DNA from: Pandoraea pnomenusa
GTDB lineage: Bacteria > Pseudomonadota > Gammaproteobacteria > Burkholderiales > Burkholderiaceae
Length of the DNA stretch: 64,000 nucleotides
Direction of reading: 5' to 3'
Assembly: GCF_000767615.3 (NCBI RefSeq)
Contig: NZ_CP009553.3
Span: 186,001-250,000, forward strand
Below, in pieces: positions 45,476 through 54,534 of this stretch. Positions within the stretch are counted from its first letter, which is position 1; the number at the start of each line of letters is the position of its first letter. Both the position numbers and the translations under genes were made by a program. Under the pieces are notes generated by a model. The model ran no database searches. It was not told the origin of the DNA and saw nothing but the letters and a program-made list of their open reading frames with translations.

Positions 45476-46523
45476 GGAACACCGTTTCGTTGCATGCGAG
45501 CGGGCCAACGCGCATCAGCGCGGAGCCCCACGAGTACCCGACGCCGAAGCCGGCCATCAGCAGTTGCTTCGGCTCGGCGAGCGCGTCGCGCAGGTGCGTG
45601 CTGAGCAACAGCGGAATCGATGCACAACTGGTATTGCCGTACTCGCCGATGTTGATGTGGAACTTCTCCGCCGGAATTTTCGACTTCCTCGCCAGGTGCT
45701 TCAACATGAACTCGTTGGCCTGGTGATAGAGGAACCCGTCGACGTCGTCGATCGTCTGTCCGGCGTATTGCAGCGTGTCCGCGACGAGGCCCGGAACGGA
45801 TTTGAGCGTGAAATTGAAGATCTCGCCGCCGTCCATGTACAGGCAGGCCGGATCGCGGCCTTCGAGGCGAGGATCGTCCGGCAGCGTCGTGCGGAAGCCG
45901 CCCTGCGGGATGATGAGATTTTTGGCGCCCGCGCCGTCGGTGCCGATGACGAAGGTGCTGGCCTGCGCGCCCTCGTCGTGTTCGACGGCCGTGGCGGTGC
46001 CGGCGTCGCCGAACAGCATCGCAGTGGCGCGATCGTCGGGCGATACCGTACGGGTGATCGTGTCGCCGGCGAGCAGCAGCACGCGGCGTGCGCCGCCCGC
46101 GATCATCGTCGAGGCCAGCCACAGTCCATACGTGTACCCGGAGCATCCGAGATTCACGTCGAACGCGGCACATGCCTTGTCGAGACCGAGCTTGCCGTGC
46201 AACGCACAAGCGGTGGCCGGCAACCGGTAATCGGGCGTTTGCGAGACGAAAATCAGGGCGTCGACGCTGTCGAGCGCCCATCCCAGGCTCGACAGCAGCT
46301 TTTGCGCTGCATGGTGACAAAGGTCCGCGGCGGTGGTCTTGTCGTCCACCCAGTAACGCCGCTGAACTCCAATCATCTTGACGACGTCACGCACTGCATC
46401 GGCGCCGAAGCGCGCTTCGAACCCGTTGTTGTCGACTTCATTGCGCGGCAACACCGACACGACGCCGCGAATGGCGACGTTGCCGATGCGGTGTGCGCGA
46501 CCGAACGTCAAGCGATTGTTCAT
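45465..46523 (-). CDS. 3-oxoacyl-ACP synthase III-like enzyme, copy 1
   Basis: This 352-residue thiolase-fold protein has the FabH triad: Cys in AFDVNLGCSGYTYGLWL, His in FLYHQANEFMLKHLA and Asn in GEYGNTSCASIPL. The first half includes MIGVQRRYWVDDKTTAADL, typical of KAS III. FabH enzymes condense acyl-CoA with malonyl-ACP. It starts with overlap of the ACP stop (ATGA at 46520-46523). About 30-40% similar by eye to the second copy in this operon. Its substrate is not known. Confidence 0.92.
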   Translation of the reverse strand: MNNRLTFGRAHRIGNVAIRGVVSVLPRNEVDNNGFEARFGADAVRDVVKMIGVQRRYWVDDKTTAADLCHHAAQKLLSSLGWALDSVDALIFVSQTPDYRLPATACALHGKLGLDKACAAFDVNLGCSGYTYGLWLASTMIAGGARRVLLLAGDTITRTVSPDDRATAMLFGDAGTATAVEHDEGAQASTFVIGTDGAGAKNLIIPQGGFRTTLPDDPRLEGRDPACLYMDGGEIFNFTLKSVPGLVADTLQYAGQTIDDVDGFLYHQANEFMLKHLARKSKIPAEKFHINIGEYGNTSCASIPLLLSTHLRDALAEPKQLLMAGFGVGYSWGSALMRVGPLACNETVFHDL

Positions 46524-46741
46524 GCCTTGGCCTTTTCAATCAGCGCCTCGATATCCGAGACCTTTTCACATTTGCCCAGGGCCGAGCCGTCGAGCGTCAC
46601 ATTGAAGATCTCGTCGACGATGGCAATGGTCGAGACGATCGCCAGCGAATCCCAGTTGTGGTCTGCCAGCGCCATATCCGGGCCTACGGTCGCGGGATCG
46701 ATTTCCAGCACTTCTGCGAGTTCGGCGTAAAATTTTTCCAC
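46520..46741 (-). CDS. Acyl carrier protein
   Basis: This small acidic protein has 73 residues from a GTG at 46741, which has AAGGGAG about eight bases upstream; a TTG at 46771 is an in-frame alternative. The phosphopantetheine attachment Ser is in HNWDSLAIVSTIA (DSL motif). Helices I-III are recognisable from FYAELAEVLEIDPATVG to VSDIEALIEKA. It likely carries the acyl chain built by the two neighbouring synthases. It is distinct from the housekeeping AcpP, whose DSL sits in GADSLDTVE-like context. Confidence 0.9.
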   Translation of the reverse strand: MEKFYAELAEVLEIDPATVGPDMALADHNWDSLAIVSTIAIVDEIFNVTLDGSALGKCEKVSDIEALIEKAKA

Positions 46742-46760
46742 TTGTTGCACTCCCTTCAAA

Positions 46761-47780
46761 TCAAAAATCAATAATGGTGCCGGCCCATGAGAGCCCCACG
46801 CCGAAACCGACCACCATGACGCGTCGGCGTCCGTCGGCTCGACGGGGCAGCGAGGTCAGGGCGATCGGGATCGTCGATGATACGGTATTGCCGTAGTGGC
46901 TCATGTGCACGACGAACTTCTCTGCCGGAATCTGGCACTTCTTGCGCAGGGTTTCCAGAATGAACGTGTTGGCCTGATGGAATACGACATGGTCAATGTC
47001 GTCCATGGTCAGTCCGGCCTTCTCGAGCAACCGGCGCACCGCATCGGGCACTGCGCGCAGCGTGAATGCCATGACGGCCCCGCCGTCCATGAACAGATGG
47101 TCGTCGGTGCGGGTGTTACCCGACTCGTCGCTGTACTCGGCCGCGCTGGCTTCGCTGCGCTCGGTGCGTGCGCCCCCCGTCTTGACGATCAGGTCTTTGG
47201 CGCCCTTGCCGTTCGTGCCGAAAATGAACGGACCAATCGCGTTGGCCCCACTGGCGTCGTGATCGTCGGCCTCGATGAGCGTGGCGGCCGCGCCGTCACC
47301 GAAAATGGTGCGTACGCTCTTGTCCTTCGGATGGATGAGCTTGGTATACGTATCCGCCGTCAGCAGCAGCACACGGCGCGCGTTGCCGGCCTCGATCAGC
47401 CCCTTGGCGAGCGAGAGGCCATAGACGAAACCCGAGCAGCCCAGGTTGAAGTCGAGCGCGCCGATGTCCTGACGCAGCCCCAGGCGTTCCTGCAGCACGC
47501 ACGCCGTGGTCGGCAGGATGAAATCCGGCGATTGGGTGCACAGCAGCAGAAAATCGATCGACGCGCGATCGATATCGTGAGCGTCGAAAAGCTTTTCGGC
47601 TGCCGCAGCCGCCAGATCCGAGGCCGTCTCTCCCTCGGCTGAAATGCGGCGCTCGGCGATGCCTGTCTTGGCAAGGATCTTCTCCGCCGTCCACTCGGGG
47701 AATACTGCCGCCAAATCCTCGTTACTGATCACTTCTTCGGGGAAGTGGGTGGCAATGGCGGCAACTCTAGCTTTCGTCAT
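46761..47780 (-). CDS. 3-oxoacyl-ACP synthase III-like enzyme, copy 2
   Basis: This 339-residue enzyme has Cys in FNLGCSGFVYGLSLAKGL, His in VVFHQANTFILETLRKK and Asn in HYGNTVSSTIPIAL, a complete KAS III triad. It begins MTKARVAAIATHFPEEVISN and keeps TGIAERRISAEGETASDLA. It is the first gene of the minus-strand operon. A second copy in the same operon suggests two-step elongation or a heterodimer, or that one copy is an acyltransferase of the DarB/CerJ kind. Confidence 0.92.
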   Translation of the reverse strand: MTKARVAAIATHFPEEVISNEDLAAVFPEWTAEKILAKTGIAERRISAEGETASDLAAAAAEKLFDAHDIDRASIDFLLLCTQSPDFILPTTACVLQERLGLRQDIGALDFNLGCSGFVYGLSLAKGLIEAGNARRVLLLTADTYTKLIHPKDKSVRTIFGDGAAATLIEADDHDASGANAIGPFIFGTNGKGAKDLIVKTGGARTERSEASAAEYSDESGNTRTDDHLFMDGGAVMAFTLRAVPDAVRRLLEKAGLTMDDIDHVVFHQANTFILETLRKKCQIPAEKFVVHMSHYGNTVSSTIPIALTSLPRRADGRRRVMVVGFGVGLSWAGTIIDF

Positions 47781-48215
47781 CTTGTAGTCGTCAGTCGGAC
47801 GTCGATATCCGTCTCAATGGCTGAATCCGCGTCAACGAAGCACGCTAATCACGACGGAACCGACGCCAGGGGTTGCGCAGTATGCCGCAAAAAAACGACA
47901 TGGATAACCGCAATGTTGCGTCGCACGCGGCTATCGCCGTCGAAGCTCGCATTTTGCATGATCGACCCGGCGTACGCTCGTTCCGAACCGAAACAAATAT
48001 TGAACCGGGTCAAGGAGATACGTGATTTCGCGCGAGCGTTCCCGGTGCCGGATATGACAGTGCACGGACTTCAAGATTCCGACCGCTGAAAACGGGGTCT
48101 CGCCGAAGTGACATTATAAACGACTGCTTAAAGGTCAGAAGGCGGCCGGCAACGCGCAAACCTTGACACCGCCGCATCGCGAACTAGCCTTCAAGACAAG
48201 TGCGTCACCGAGATC
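47781..48215. other. Divergent promoter region, acyl operon / caa3 oxidase
   Basis: This 435-base gap has no protein-like frame. It must hold promoters for the minus-strand acyl operon and the plus-strand oxidase operon, but I see no convincing -10/-35 pair, operator palindrome or riboswitch. Confidence 0.4.
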
Positions 48216-49712
48216 ATGGCCCTCCCGATCCTCCTGATCGTCGTCGTCGTCGCCGCGCTCGCGTTTCATTTCTGGAGTCCGTGGTGGCTGACGCCGCTGG
48301 CGTCTAACTGGCGCCAGATGGACGATACCCTCACCCTTACGCTGGTGATCACCGGCGTGGCCTTCGTTGTCGTCAATCTTTTCGTCGCCTGGGCCATTTT
48401 CCGCTATCGCCACCGCGACGGGCACCGCGCCGCCTACGAGCCCCACAACCGCCGTCTCGAAATCTGGCTCATCGGCATTACGACCGTGGGCATCGCCGCC
48501 ATGCTTGCGCCCGGACTTTTCGTCTACGCCAGACTCATCAGCCCGCCGGACGACGCGCGCGTGGTCGAAGTCGTCGGCCAGCAATGGCAGTGGCGCTTCC
48601 GACTGCCCGGCCCGGACGGACGTCTAGGCACATCCGACCCCAGCTACGTTACCGCCGACAACCCCCTCGGCCTGAATCCGAAAGACCCCGCGAACCAGGA
48701 CAACCGCATCGTCGACGCGCCCGAGCTGCACCTGCTCGTCGGGCAACCGGTGAAATTGCTGCTGCGCGCCAAGGACGTCCTGCACGATTTCTACGTGCCA
48801 CCGTTTCGCACCCGCATGAACATGGTGCCCGGCATGGTCACCCAGATGTGGCTCACGCCCACCCGCATCGGCCGGTTCGACATCCTCTGCGCCCAGTTGT
48901 GCGGCGTGGGCCACGCGAACATGCGCGGCGTGGTCGTGGTCGACGACAAACCGGCCTACGACGCCTGGGTGGCGAAGCTTCCCACGTTTGCCTCGTTGCA
49001 GGCGCGGCACGCCGGGGCGTCGTCGTCCGACCCACTGGCCGCACGGGGCAAGCTGCTGGCGCAGCAAAAGGGCTGCGCCGCGTGCCACACCGTCGACGGA
49101 TCGCAAGGCGTCGGGCCGACCTGGCATGGGCTGTACGGCAAGACCGAAACGTTCCAGGACGGCACTTCGGCGCACGTCGACGATGCCTTTCTCGCCACCT
49201 TCATCCGCAACCCGACCGCGCGCGTGCCCAAGGGCTTTGCGCCGATCATGCCGAAAATCGACCTGACCGACGACGAACTCAAGGCGCTCGTGGCGTATAT
49301 CCGGACCCTGGGCGCCGCCGCATCGGCCACGCCTGCCCCATCCGCCACGCCTGCCGCTTCAGTCACGCCGACCCAACCCGGCCCGACAGCAGTCCCGGCG
49401 GCCGCGCCGGCATCGGCGCCGTCCGCCGCCGTCGCGGCCGCGACGCTGCAACTCGCTCAGAACACGCTCCAGCCGCCGCGCCCGCCCGCGCAATATGCGC
49501 CGCTGACACCCGCCGCGCCACCCGGCCCGAACGGCACCTCGTCAGATCCAAGGCCGCCCGCGCGCCGTCAGGGGCAGGCGCCGGGGCTCGTGCTGCCGAA
49601 CGACTCGCGCACCAACATGCCGCCGCTGGCGGTGCCTCCGGGCTCATCGGGCAATCCGTCGCCGCCGGGCCCCGCACGACCGGGCGTGCCGATGATTCGA
49701 CCAACGCCCTAG
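48216..49712 (+). CDS. coxB: Cytochrome c oxidase subunit II with fused cytochrome c (caa3 type)
   Basis: This 498-residue protein has two N-terminal membrane helices, then a cupredoxin domain with the CuA site DILCAQLCGVGHANM (about residues 225-237) and the aromatic stretch VVGQQWQWRF. A cytochrome c domain follows with CAACHTVDGSQGVGPTW (about 287). This makes it a caa3-type subunit II. The last 130 residues are an unusual Ala/Pro/Thr-rich tail, longer than in most homologues. It is the first gene of the operon. Confidence 0.94.
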   Translation: MALPILLIVVVVAALAFHFWSPWWLTPLASNWRQMDDTLTLTLVITGVAFVVVNLFVAWAIFRYRHRDGHRAAYEPHNRRLEIWLIGITTVGIAAMLAPGLFVYARLISPPDDARVVEVVGQQWQWRFRLPGPDGRLGTSDPSYVTADNPLGLNPKDPANQDNRIVDAPELHLLVGQPVKLLLRAKDVLHDFYVPPFRTRMNMVPGMVTQMWLTPTRIGRFDILCAQLCGVGHANMRGVVVVDDKPAYDAWVAKLPTFASLQARHAGASSSDPLAARGKLLAQQKGCAACHTVDGSQGVGPTWHGLYGKTETFQDGTSAHVDDAFLATFIRNPTARVPKGFAPIMPKIDLTDDELKALVAYIRTLGAAASATPAPSATPAASVTPTQPGPTAVPAAAPASAPSAAVAAATLQLAQNTLQPPRPPAQYAPLTPAAPPGPNGTSSDPRPPARRQGQAPGLVLPNDSRTNMPPLAVPPGSSGNPSPPGPARPGVPMIRPTP

Positions 49713-49810
49713 ACCGGTGCCACATCGCGGCAGGCATCATTTCGTCAGGCAAGTCAGAGGAACGGAACGCATCCGCAAAACACGCAGTACCCAGATCAGG
49801 GAGACGACTC

Positions 49811-51643
49811 ATGACCGGCGATTCCGACAGCACGGCCCATGCCGGCGGTTATCACGGCGGCCCGCAAAGCTTCTGGACGAAATACGTCTGGAGCCAGGAC
49901 CACAAGGTGATCGCGGTGCAGTACGCGTGTACCGCCATCGCCGTGGGACTGGTCGGACTGGTCCTGTCGAACCTCATGCGCATGCAGCTCGGCTTCCCCG
50001 GCAAGTTCTCGTTCATCGACGCGAATCATTATTATCAGTACGTCACCATGCACGGCATGATCATGGTGATCTACCTGCTCACAGCGCTGTTCCTCGGCGG
50101 CTTCGGCAACTACCTGATTCCGCTGATGGTCGGCGCGCGCGACATGGTTTTCCCGTTCCTGAACATGCTCAGCTACTGGGTCTACCTGCTGGCGGTCGTG
50201 GTGCTCATGGTGAGCTTCTTCGTGCCGGGCGGACCGACCGGCGCCGGCTGGACACTCTATCCGCCACAGGCGATTCTGCCCGGTACCCCCGGCGTCGAGT
50301 GGGGCATCGTGCTCATGCTGATCTCGCTGGCGATCTTCATCGTCGCGGCGACCATGGGCGGCCTGAACTACGTCACCACGGTTTTGCAGGCGCGTACCGA
50401 AGGCATGACGTTGCTGCGCATGCCGCTCACCGTGTGGGGCATCGTGATGGCGACGGTGCTCGCATTGCTGGCGTTTCCGGCGCTGTTCGTCTCGGCGGTG
50501 ATGATGTTGCTGGACAAGACGTTGCATACGAGTTTCTTCATGCCGGCGCTCGTGTCGATGGGGCAGCCGCTCGCGTATCGCGGCGGCAGTCCGTTGCTGT
50601 TCCAGCATCTGTTCTGGTTCTTCGGGCATCCGGAGGTGTACATCGTGGCGCTGCCCGCCTTCGGCATCGTCTCGGACCTGATCAGCGTGCACGCGCGCAA
50701 GAACATCTTCGGCTATCGCATGATGGTCTGGGCGATTCTCGCCATCGGCGCGCTGTCGGTGGTGGTGTGGGCCCACCACATGTTCATCAGTGGCATGAAT
50801 CCGTACTTCGGATTCTTCTTCGCGACCACCACGCTCATCATCGCGATTCCGACGGCCATCAAGGTCTACAACTGGGTGCTCACGCTATGGCGCGGCGACA
50901 TCCATCTCACGGTGCCCATGCTGTTCGCCATCGGCTTCATCAGCACTTTCGTGATCGGTGGCCTCACGGGGCTGTTCCTCGGCAACGTCAGCGTGGACAT
51001 GCCGCTGTCGAACACGTACTTCGTGGTCGCCCACTTCCACATGGTGATGGGGGTCTCGCCGCTGCTGGTGATCTTCGGGGGCATTTACCACTGGTATCCG
51101 CTCATCACGGGGCGTCGGCTGAACGACCGGCTCGGGCAGTGGCATTTCTGGATCACGTTCCTCGGCACTTACGCCATCTTTTTCCCGATGCACTACCTGG
51201 GCGTGCTCGGCATGCCGCGCCGCTACTACGAGTTTCGGAACTACAGCTTCATTCCCGATTCGGCGCACACCATGAACGCGTATATCTCGATCGCGGCGTT
51301 CGTGGTCGCGCTCGGGCAACTGTTGTTCCTGTTCAACCTCGCCTGGAGCGTGAGGCATGGCAAGCCCGCCGGGGCGAATCCATGGCGGGCCGCCTCGCTC
51401 GAATGGCAGACGCCCGACATGCCGCCCGTACACGGCAACTGGGGGCCCGTGCTGCCAACGGTCTATCGCTGGCCTTACGAGTACAGCGTGCCGGGCGACA
51501 TCGACGATTTCGTGCCGCAGAATCTCGCCCCGGACCCGCGCCGCCCCGCCACGCTGGTGCAGGGCGATTCGGCGGCGCTGCACGGTGGCAAGGCGACGCC
51601 ACCACCGCCGCCACCCGAGTCGCCCAAGGGAGCCACGCCATGA
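49811..51643 (+). CDS. ctaD: Cytochrome c oxidase subunit I
   Basis: The protein has 610 residues with 12 or more membrane helices. Low-spin heme His in YVTMHGMIMVIYLL (about residue 80), CuB ligands in FFGHPEVYIVALPAFG (about 271, with cross-linked Tyr) and VVWAHHMFISGMN (about 321) and the heme a3 region VAHFHMVMGVSP are intact. The proton-pathway residue Glu in GHPEVY is present. The Pro/Ser-rich C-terminus (ATPPPPPPESPKGATP) is odd but harmless. It overlaps the next start (ATGA). Confidence 0.95.
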   Translation: MTGDSDSTAHAGGYHGGPQSFWTKYVWSQDHKVIAVQYACTAIAVGLVGLVLSNLMRMQLGFPGKFSFIDANHYYQYVTMHGMIMVIYLLTALFLGGFGNYLIPLMVGARDMVFPFLNMLSYWVYLLAVVVLMVSFFVPGGPTGAGWTLYPPQAILPGTPGVEWGIVLMLISLAIFIVAATMGGLNYVTTVLQARTEGMTLLRMPLTVWGIVMATVLALLAFPALFVSAVMMLLDKTLHTSFFMPALVSMGQPLAYRGGSPLLFQHLFWFFGHPEVYIVALPAFGIVSDLISVHARKNIFGYRMMVWAILAIGALSVVVWAHHMFISGMNPYFGFFFATTTLIIAIPTAIKVYNWVLTLWRGDIHLTVPMLFAIGFISTFVIGGLTGLFLGNVSVDMPLSNTYFVVAHFHMVMGVSPLLVIFGGIYHWYPLITGRRLNDRLGQWHFWITFLGTYAIFFPMHYLGVLGMPRRYYEFRNYSFIPDSAHTMNAYISIAAFVVALGQLLFLFNLAWSVRHGKPAGANPWRAASLEWQTPDMPPVHGNWGPVLPTVYRWPYEYSVPGDIDDFVPQNLAPDPRRPATLVQGDSAALHGGKATPPPPPPESPKGATP

Positions 51644-52275
51644 AACCCGTGCCCTCCTGGCCGTCCCTGCCGCCCGGCGGCGTGCCTATCGTGCAGCCCC
51701 GACGGCGTGCGCCGTCGCAGATCGCCCTGTGGGGGTTGATGGGGGTCATCGGGATGTTGTTCTCGCTGATGCTCGTGGCCTACGTGATGCGCATGAGTCA
51801 GGGCGACTGGCGTCCGCTGCCGCCTGTCAATGCGCTCTGGGTCAACACCGGCGTGCTCGCGGCCGCGTGCATCGTGATGCAGTCGTCGGCCTCGCAGGCG
51901 CGGCACGGCGAGCTGCGGCGATCGCGGCGCGACTGGGCGCTTGCCGGCGTGCTGGCGATCGCGTTCGTTGCCGGACAGCTCTGGGTCTGGCGCGACCTGA
52001 CCGTGCGCCAGCTCGGTGTGGCGGGCAATCCCGCGAACAGTTTCTTCTTCCTGCTCACCGGCTTGCACGCGTTGCACCTGCTGGGAGGGCTGGCGGCCTG
52101 GGCGTGCCTGCTGCCGCACCGGCTCGCGCACGCGATGCGCGCGCGCCGACTGTCGTTGACGGCGCAGTACTGGCACTTCCTGTTCGTGCTCTGGGTGGTG
52201 CTGTTCGCGGCCGTGGTCAACCTCACGCCGGAGATCGCGCAGCGCCTGTGCGGCACCGGGGGCGTGAGCCCGTGA
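51640..52275 (+). CDS. Cytochrome c oxidase subunit III-like protein, first copy
   Basis: This 211-residue membrane protein has five hydrophobic segments and the subunit III hallmark FFLLTGLHALHLLGGLAAW. QYWHFLFVLWVVLFAAVV is the C-terminal helix region. It belongs to the heme-copper oxidase subunit III family but is divergent from the next gene. The start overlaps subunit I by 4 bases. Two subunit III-type genes side by side are seen in some caa3 operons. Confidence 0.88.
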   Translation: MKPVPSWPSLPPGGVPIVQPRRRAPSQIALWGLMGVIGMLFSLMLVAYVMRMSQGDWRPLPPVNALWVNTGVLAAACIVMQSSASQARHGELRRSRRDWALAGVLAIAFVAGQLWVWRDLTVRQLGVAGNPANSFFFLLTGLHALHLLGGLAAWACLLPHRLAHAMRARRLSLTAQYWHFLFVLWVVLFAAVVNLTPEIAQRLCGTGGVSP

Positions 52276-52327
52276 AGCACCGATCCGTCGTCGCCGGCGC
52301 AATTGTCCAGAGGCAAGGAGTCCGATC

Positions 52328-53020
52328 GTGAACACGCCATCGTCCGTCGCATCCTCCGCAGCCGAGCCGCCCGGCGGCTGGCGCGGCGTCGTCACCGACT
52401 GGTCGTCGGATCGCGCGACGTTCCGCGTACCGTGGGGCAAGGCGATGATGTGGATCTTCCTGCTCTCGGACACGTTCGTGTTCAGCAGCTTCCTGATCGG
52501 TTACATGACGGTGCGCATGTCGACCACCGCCCAATGGCCGAACCCGGCCGAGATCTTCGCGCTCGACGTGAACGGCCACCCCGTGCCGCTGCTGCTGATC
52601 GCCATCATGACCTTCACGCTCATCACCAGCAGCGGCACGATGGCGATGGCGGTCAATTACGCGTACCGGCGCGACCGCGACAAGACGGCCGCCTGCATGC
52701 TGGCCACGGCGTACATGGGCGTCGCGTTCGTCGGCATGCAGGCCTTCGAGTGGACGAACCTGATCGTGCATGAAGGCGTCCGCCCTTGGGGCAACGAGAT
52801 GGGCGCGGCGCAGTTCGGCGCATGTTTCTTCATGATCACGGGCTTTCACGGGCTGCACGTGAGCGCCGGCGTCGTCTACCTGCTCACCGTGATGCGCAAG
52901 GTGCTCAACGGCACGCTGGAGCGCCGCGGCAATTATCAACTCGTCGAGATCGCCGGCCTCTACTGGCACTTCGTGGATCTGGTCTGGGTGTTCATCTTCG
53001 CGTTGTTCTATCTCTGGTAG
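52328..53020 (+). CDS. Cytochrome c oxidase subunit III, second copy
   Basis: This 230-residue protein starts at a GTG and has classical subunit III features: MWIFLLSDTFVFSSFLIGYM, GFHGLHVSAGVVYLL, LYWHFVDLVWVFIFALFYLW. It is closer to canonical CoxC than the upstream copy. Both copies may be in the complex, or one may be an assembly factor; sequence does not decide. Confidence 0.9.
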   Translation: MNTPSSVASSAAEPPGGWRGVVTDWSSDRATFRVPWGKAMMWIFLLSDTFVFSSFLIGYMTVRMSTTAQWPNPAEIFALDVNGHPVPLLLIAIMTFTLITSSGTMAMAVNYAYRRDRDKTAACMLATAYMGVAFVGMQAFEWTNLIVHEGVRPWGNEMGAAQFGACFFMITGFHGLHVSAGVVYLLTVMRKVLNGTLERRGNYQLVEIAGLYWHFVDLVWVFIFALFYLW

Positions 53021-53028
53021 GAGGAGCG

Positions 53029-53394
53029 ATGCAAACCTCTGCGACATCGACTTCCACCGCGCCTCACGCGGCGACGTCCTCCGACGATCACGGCGCGCAG
53101 CAACACCCGGTCGGCATCTATCTCAAGGTGTGGGGGCTGCTGTTCGTGCTCTCCACGTTTTCGTATCTGGTGGACTACGCCAATCTGCAAGGCTATCTGC
53201 GCTGGGGGCTGATTCTCGCGCTCATGGTCGCGAAGGCCGGACTGATCGTGGCGGTGTTCATGCACATGCGCTGGGAGCGCCTCGCGCTCATCTACGCGAT
53301 CCTGATTCCGCCGCTGGCGCTGCTGGTGTTGATGAGTCTGATGGCGGCGGAGGCCGACTACACGTTCCTCACGCGGCTCGCCCACTTCCGCTAG
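53029..53394 (+). CDS. Cytochrome c oxidase subunit IV family protein
   Basis: This 121-residue protein has a His/Ser/Thr-rich head and three membrane helices (YLKVWGLLFVLSTFSYLVDY, ILALMVAKAGLIVAVFMHM, LIPPLALLVLMSLM). The middle segment KAGLIVAVFMHMRWERL is typical of the prokaryotic subunit IV (CyoD-like) group. It closes the caa3 operon, three bases before the convergent LysR gene end. Confidence 0.85.
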   Translation: MQTSATSTSTAPHAATSSDDHGAQQHPVGIYLKVWGLLFVLSTFSYLVDYANLQGYLRWGLILALMVAKAGLIVAVFMHMRWERLALIYAILIPPLALLVLMSLMAAEADYTFLTRLAHFR

Positions 53395-53397
53395 GCA

Positions 53398-54330
53398 TCA
53401 CAGCAATTCCACAAGGCGGCGGTCGCTGCGGGCACAGTATTCCGAGCAGGCCGTGCGCGCGGCCGTCGCCGCGCCGTGCACGAACAGCGGCGCGTCGGCG
53501 CGACGCGACATCGACACCACGATGGAGGGCGGCGCCGGCTGCAAGGGCAGCTCCACGACCTCGCCCCGCTTGATCAGGTCGTCGACGAATAGCCGCGGAA
53601 TCGCCGCCACGCCAAATCCGTCCTTCACCAATTGCACGATCACGGCGATCGACGGCGAGCCAGTGATGCGCGTCTCGGAGAGCGCGACGCCGTGCACGCC
53701 CGCCAGTTTCGCCACGATGTCCTCCAGCGCCCGGTGCGGCGCGGTGCCGCGTCCGTAGGTCAGGATCGGGTGCTGCAGCACCTGCTTGGCCAGACCGCTG
53801 CGTACATTCGGGAACATGCCCGTGCGTGCGATCCAGTGCACCGGATAGTTGGCCAGCGCATCGCACACCACGCTGCTGTCGTCACTGCCTTCCACCCGAA
53901 TGATGAGATCGAGTTCGTCGGCGATCAGTCGGCGCTGCAATTGCACCGAGACGTCGACGGTCAGCTCAACTTCCAGCGCGGGATAGTCGGCCGCGAGACG
54001 TCGCATGTAGTTCGGCAGCCAGCTATGGACGACCGTCTCGATCACGCCCAGCCTCAGGCGGCCGCGCAACGTGCTCTCGCCGGACGCCGCCGTTTGCAGG
54101 CGCCGCGCCGCTTCGACCACGGCCCGGGCATAGCCGAGCAGGTACTCCCCGTTCGGCGTGAGGCGGAACTCCCGGCTGTCGCGATCGACAAGCGCCGTCT
54201 TCAATTCCTCTTCCAGCGCCTTCAGACGCTGTGATATCGCCGCGGGCGTGGCATGCAGCGCGGCGGCCGTGGCGCGGAAGTTGCGCAGCTTGGCCAGCGT
54301 GACGAACGTTTCGAGAAATCGCGTGTTCAT
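53398..54330 (-). CDS. LysR-family transcriptional regulator
   Basis: The protein has 310 residues from the ATG at 54330. The winged HTH occupies residues 1-60 (FLETFVTLAKLRNFRATAAALHATPAAISQRLKALEEEL), followed by the effector-binding domain (RLRLGVIETVVHSWLPNYMRRLA, VKDGFGVAAIPRLFV). It is transcribed away from the DUF1445/MFS/oxoprolinase genes, with a 204-base AT-rich divergent interval. Such a layout is typical of LysR regulators acting on the neighbouring operon in response to its substrate. Confidence 0.92.
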   Translation of the reverse strand: MNTRFLETFVTLAKLRNFRATAAALHATPAAISQRLKALEEELKTALVDRDSREFRLTPNGEYLLGYARAVVEAARRLQTAASGESTLRGRLRLGVIETVVHSWLPNYMRRLAADYPALEVELTVDVSVQLQRRLIADELDLIIRVEGSDDSSVVCDALANYPVHWIARTGMFPNVRSGLAKQVLQHPILTYGRGTAPHRALEDIVAKLAGVHGVALSETRITGSPSIAVIVQLVKDGFGVAAIPRLFVDDLIKRGEVVELPLQPAPPSIVVSMSRRADAPLFVHGAATAARTACSEYCARSDRRLVELL

Positions 54331-54534
54331 GAGATTCGGCCGGCCGGGAGGCTGCCCAAAACCGGCAATGAGACGATGAAAATAAATGCAACGAACCTCG
54401 GGAAAACCCGCGAAGTTGTTAAGAAATTCTATACAAAGGCGCGTAGAAAAACTCGTTAGCGACAACATTTTTTTCTTTCTATGCTTCACCCATCCGATGC
54501 CGTCACGGTGTCTTTCCTTCCCGCCGGAACCGCC

